A stretch of 5,634 nt of DNA from QQUD01 sp039029915 (GTDB lineage Bacteria; Chloroflexota; Anaerolineae; Promineifilales; Promineifilaceae): assembly GCA_039029915.1 (NCBI GenBank), contig JBCCFD010000497.1, positions 1 to 5,634 on the forward strand. The letters are read 5' to 3'. Positions 3,188 through 5,634 of the stretch are shown one piece after another. Each line of letters begins with the position of its first letter. Position 1 is the stretch's first letter. The notes beneath the pieces are model-generated. The model did no database searches and was not told the origin of the DNA. It saw nothing but the letters and a program-made list of their open reading frames with translations. Both the position numbers and the translations under genes were made by a program.

Positions 3188-5634
3188 ATGCTTAATGAAA
3201 CGATCTTAAAGTTACGTCAAAATCGTGATTTTATGTCACAGGTGATGGCATGGGAACGATTACCTGCCCGTGCGGCATCTGAAGTGGCTTTTGATGATGA
3301 TTGGCCGGACTCCATCATCACGGCTGTTAACAGTCGCAACATCCATTCACTCTACACTCACCAAGTTGATGCCCTGAATGCTATTCGACAATATGAAAAC
3401 GTCATTATTGCAACAGCCACCGCTTCGGGTAAATCGATTTGCTACACGGTGCCAGTATTGACCGATTTGTGGCAACGGCCGTTAGGACGTGCCCTATACC
3501 TTTTTCCAACCAAAGCGTTAGCCCAAGACCAACTGGCTGAAACCCGAGATACAATCTCAGGTGGAGCATTACCCATTAATGCAAACACCTATGACGGAGA
3601 TACCCCGCAAAGTCAGCGGCGGACAGTCCGTACTTCCCCGGGCATTATTATTTCTAACCCCGATATGTTGCATGCTAGCATTTTGCCATCGCATCCCAAA
3701 TGGCGCGACTTCTTTCAGAATTTACGTTTTATTGTGTTAGATGAAGTGCATGTATACCGAGGCGTGTTTGGGAGTCATGTCGCCAACGTCTTGCGCCGGT
3801 TGATCCGGATTTGTGAATTTTATGGCAGTACACCCCAGTTTATTTGCTGTTCCGCCACGATTGCCAACCCGAAGGAACATGCAGAGCGCCTGCTAGAACG
3901 GCCGTTTACCCTCATCGATGAATCTCAAAACGGAGCACCGCGCGGTGAGAAGCAGTTCATTCTTTACAATCCACCTATCATTGATGAACAGTTGGGCTTG
4001 CGCGGCAGTTCGGTGTTGGCCGCTCGGGATGCAGCCATTACATTTTTAGCAGAAGATATTCAAACGGTTGTCTTTGCCCGTGCTCGACAAACGGTGGAAC
4101 TGCTTCTTAACTATTTGCAGGATGATTTGGCGTATGCGGGCTATGCGGAAACGGCCGTTGCTGGCTATCGGGGAGGTTATTTACCGTTGGAACGGCGCAA
4201 CATTGAGCAAGGGCTGCGCAACGGTGAGATTCGAGGCGTGGTTGCGACTAATGCACTAGAGCTTGGAATCGACATTGGGCAGCTTGATGCGGCCGTTATT
4301 ACTGGGTATCCAGGCTCCATAGCCTCCGTTTGGCAGCAGTCAGGTCGAGCGGGGCGAAATAAGGGCCAGTCGATTGCTATCATGGTGGCTAGCAACAACC
4401 CGCTTGACCAATATATCTGCAATCATCCCCGCTATCTCTTTGGTCAAGCCCCAGAAAGTGCGCTAACCAACCCTGATAATCTACAAATTTTAGTGAAACA
4501 TCTGCTTTGCGCGGCGTTTGAACTGCCGTTCCAGCCTCAGGAATCTTTTGGCTCGTTTGATGCGGTTGACGAGGTGCTCAATGTGCTGGCGGAAGAAGGA
4601 CAACTGCATCAAAGCGGCCAGCAATACCATTATATTGGTGACGGTTCTCCTACGGCCCAGTTTTCGCTACGCACAAGTGGAGATGATACGGTCGTGATTC
4701 AATCTCGCGAAGGGGAGCGGCAGGTCGTGATTGGGGAGGCAGACTTAGCCAGCGTTCCAGTGATGCTTTATGAAGGAGCCATCTACATGCATCAGGCAAT
4801 GACGTATTTGGTTGAGATGCTAGATTGGAACGGCCGTATTGCGTACGTTACCCCAACCGACGTTGATTATTACACGCGTGCCAACATGAGCAGCACGATT
4901 CGAGAGCTGCGGCCGTATGCGGAGCAAGCCGCCAATGGGGTGATGCACCATCATGGGGAAGTGACGGTTGTGTCGCAAGCCACCAACTTCCGCAAAATTA
5001 AGCGGTATACGCATGAGACCCTCGGGTATGGCAACATTGACCTGCCAGAAATGAGTTTGGAAACGGATGGCTATTGGCTGGTGTTTAGTGAGGCCCTCAC
5101 GGAAGAACTTTACGATGCGGGCATTTTGCTTCGACCGATTGATTATGGGCCTAACTGGCAGCTGCAGCGACAAAAGGTGCTTGAACGAGATGAGTACCAG
5201 TGCCAAACGTGTGGGGCCGAATCGAGAGAAGGCGCGCCTTTGCATGTGCATCATATACGGCCGTTTCGGGAATTCGACTACATCCCCGGCGTCAACGAAA
5301 ATTACCTAGAGGCGAACAAAACCCAAAACCTCATTACGCTTTGCCCCTCTTGCCATCGTCGGGCTGAAGCGGGGCAGCAGGCTCGGTCCGCTTTGGGCGG
5401 TTTTTCATACGTCATTCGCAATTTGGCACCTCTCTTCCTCATGTGTGACCCCAGCGATATTGAAGTGCTTGGCGAATCGCGAAACCCCATCACCAAGGCG
5501 CCCACCATTGTGGTGTATGAACGGATTTCAGCCGGTGTTGGATTTAGCGAAAAGCTGTTTGATATTCATCAGGAGCTACTCAATGCAGCGTTGGAACTCG
5601 TGAATAGCTGCCGCTGTCGTGATGGCTGCCCGGC
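3188..5634 (+). CDS. MrfA/YprA-type DEVH helicase (DUF1998) with inserted HNH module, C-terminus cut off
   Basis: An open frame of 815 codons runs off the right edge. The ATG at 3188 follows directly on an in-frame TAG. Superfamily 2 motifs appear in order: LYTHQ (Q-motif, 55-59), ATASGKS (Walker A, 77-83), FPTKALAQDQ (Ia, 106-115), ISNPDML (Ib, 155-161), DEVH (II, 185-188), SAT (III, 222-224), VVFARAR (IV, 294-300), TNALELGID (V, 354-362) and QQSGRAGR (VI, 383-390). The C-terminal half matches the MrfA family: APLFLMCD (747-754), PTIVVYERISAGVGFSEKLF (772-791) and the start of the zinc cysteine cluster, C808-x-C810-x3-C814-P, where the window ends. Inserted before this, at about 664-725, is an HNH/McrA-like module: C672xxC675, HVHHIRP (686-692), N714, C719xxC722-H723. 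Bacillus MrfA is a DNA helicase repairing mitomycin damage with the exonuclease MrfB. A repair role here, with a built-in nuclease, is inferred. Confidence 0.92.
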   Translation, partial: MLNETILKLRQNRDFMSQVMAWERLPARAASEVAFDDDWPDSIITAVNSRNIHSLYTHQVDALNAIRQYENVIIATATASGKSICYTVPVLTDLWQRPLGRALYLFPTKALAQDQLAETRDTISGGALPINANTYDGDTPQSQRRTVRTSPGIIISNPDMLHASILPSHPKWRDFFQNLRFIVLDEVHVYRGVFGSHVANVLRRLIRICEFYGSTPQFICCSATIANPKEHAERLLERPFTLIDESQNGAPRGEKQFILYNPPIIDEQLGLRGSSVLAARDAAITFLAEDIQTVVFARARQTVELLLNYLQDDLAYAGYAETAVAGYRGGYLPLERRNIEQGLRNGEIRGVVATNALELGIDIGQLDAAVITGYPGSIASVWQQSGRAGRNKGQSIAIMVASNNPLDQYICNHPRYLFGQAPESALTNPDNLQILVKHLLCAAFELPFQPQESFGSFDAVDEVLNVLAEEGQLHQSGQQYHYIGDGSPTAQFSLRTSGDDTVVIQSREGERQVVIGEADLASVPVMLYEGAIYMHQAMTYLVEMLDWNGRIAYVTPTDVDYYTRANMSSTIRELRPYAEQAANGVMHHHGEVTVVSQATNFRKIKRYTHETLGYGNIDLPEMSLETDGYWLVFSEALTEELYDAGILLRPIDYGPNWQLQRQKVLERDEYQCQTCGAESREGAPLHVHHIRPFREFDYIPGVNENYLEANKTQNLITLCPSCHRRAEAGQQARSALGGFSYVIRNLAPLFLMCDPSDIEVLGESRNPITKAPTIVVYERISAGVGFSEKLFDIHQELLNAALELVNSCRCRDGCP
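5177..5362 (+). other. HNH nuclease module inside the helicase
   Basis: Residues about 664-725 read LERDEYQCQTCG, then HVHHIRP, then QNLITLCPSCHRRAE. This is a complete HNH core: two CxxC zinc knuckles (672/675 and 719/722), the HH pair (688-689) with downstream Pro, the central Asn (714) and the last His (723). No catalytic or zinc residue appears lost. The reading frame is continuous on both sides, so it is a true in-frame insertion and not an adjacent gene. Confidence 0.85.

Larger units (their letters stand above)
1251..5264. repeat. Dispersed palindrome ACGGCCGT (HIP1-like)
   Basis: The octamer ACGGCCGT occurs at 1252, 2966, 3475, 3898, 4151, 4830 and 5257. Four of these are the full 10-mer AACGGCCGTT (1251, 3474, 3897, 4150). 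The core CGGCCG occurs at four more sites (650, 2355, 4290, 4910). About one CGGCCG and about 0.1 ACGGCCGT are expected by chance in this length. It lies in genes on both strands and once in non-coding origin DNA. Confidence 0.8.

Noticed and set aside
4820..5254. Minus-strand open frame of 144 codons opposite the helicase gene
   Set aside because: It is antisense to an uninterrupted helicase frame with all motifs conserved, and it shows no family features of its own.
1..5634. CRISPR array, tRNA, rRNA or transposase gene
   Set aside because: No regularly spaced direct repeats, no tRNA cloverleaf signatures and no transposase motifs were seen on either strand.

Overview
The window suggests a bacterial chromosome of moderate GC content. 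The gene families (a SpoVS/Alba-like protein, an FG-GAP surface protein of the kind common in filamentous bacteria, an MrfA-type helicase) point tentatively to Chloroflexota, perhaps Anaerolineae-like. This is inference from gene content, with no marker gene to confirm it.

Layout. Positions 1-1442 (minus) encode the N-terminal 480 residues of a membrane-anchored or secreted FG-GAP (integrin-alpha-like, calcium-loop) protein that starts at GTG and runs off the left edge. Positions 1443-2060 are an AT-rich non-coding leader and spacer. They hold a small hairpin, weak promoter candidates and a 115-bp imperfect inverted repeat (1869-1983) resembling either an integron attC-like site or a small MITE. 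Positions 2060-2491 form a complete minus-strand unit: strong promoter, Shine-Dalgarno, 89-residue SpoVS-family protein and intrinsic terminator. Positions 2492-3163 hold no convincing gene but look like a replication origin (oriC). There are three same-strand DnaA boxes spaced 20-21 bp, then a weak plus a perfect DnaA box, a GC cluster, DnaA-trio triplets and an AT-rich stretch with a further box. From 3188 (plus) a long gene runs off the right edge. It encodes a superfamily 2 DEVH helicase of the MrfA/YprA (DUF1998) type with an HNH nuclease module inserted in its C-terminal half.

How it fits together. The genes point away from the putative origin on both sides, as expected if both replichores are transcribed with the fork. 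The helicase gene begins about 65 bp beyond the predicted unwinding region, from what looks like a leaderless promoter whose -10 box lies inside an 8-8-8 inverted repeat. A DNA-level signature runs through the whole window: the palindrome ACGGCCGT (often AACGGCCGTT) occurs far more often than expected, in all three codon frames and also in non-coding DNA. That recalls the HIP1 octamer of cyanobacteria. The most notable items are the oriC with its trio-type unwinding module, the helicase-HNH fusion and the abundant palindrome.
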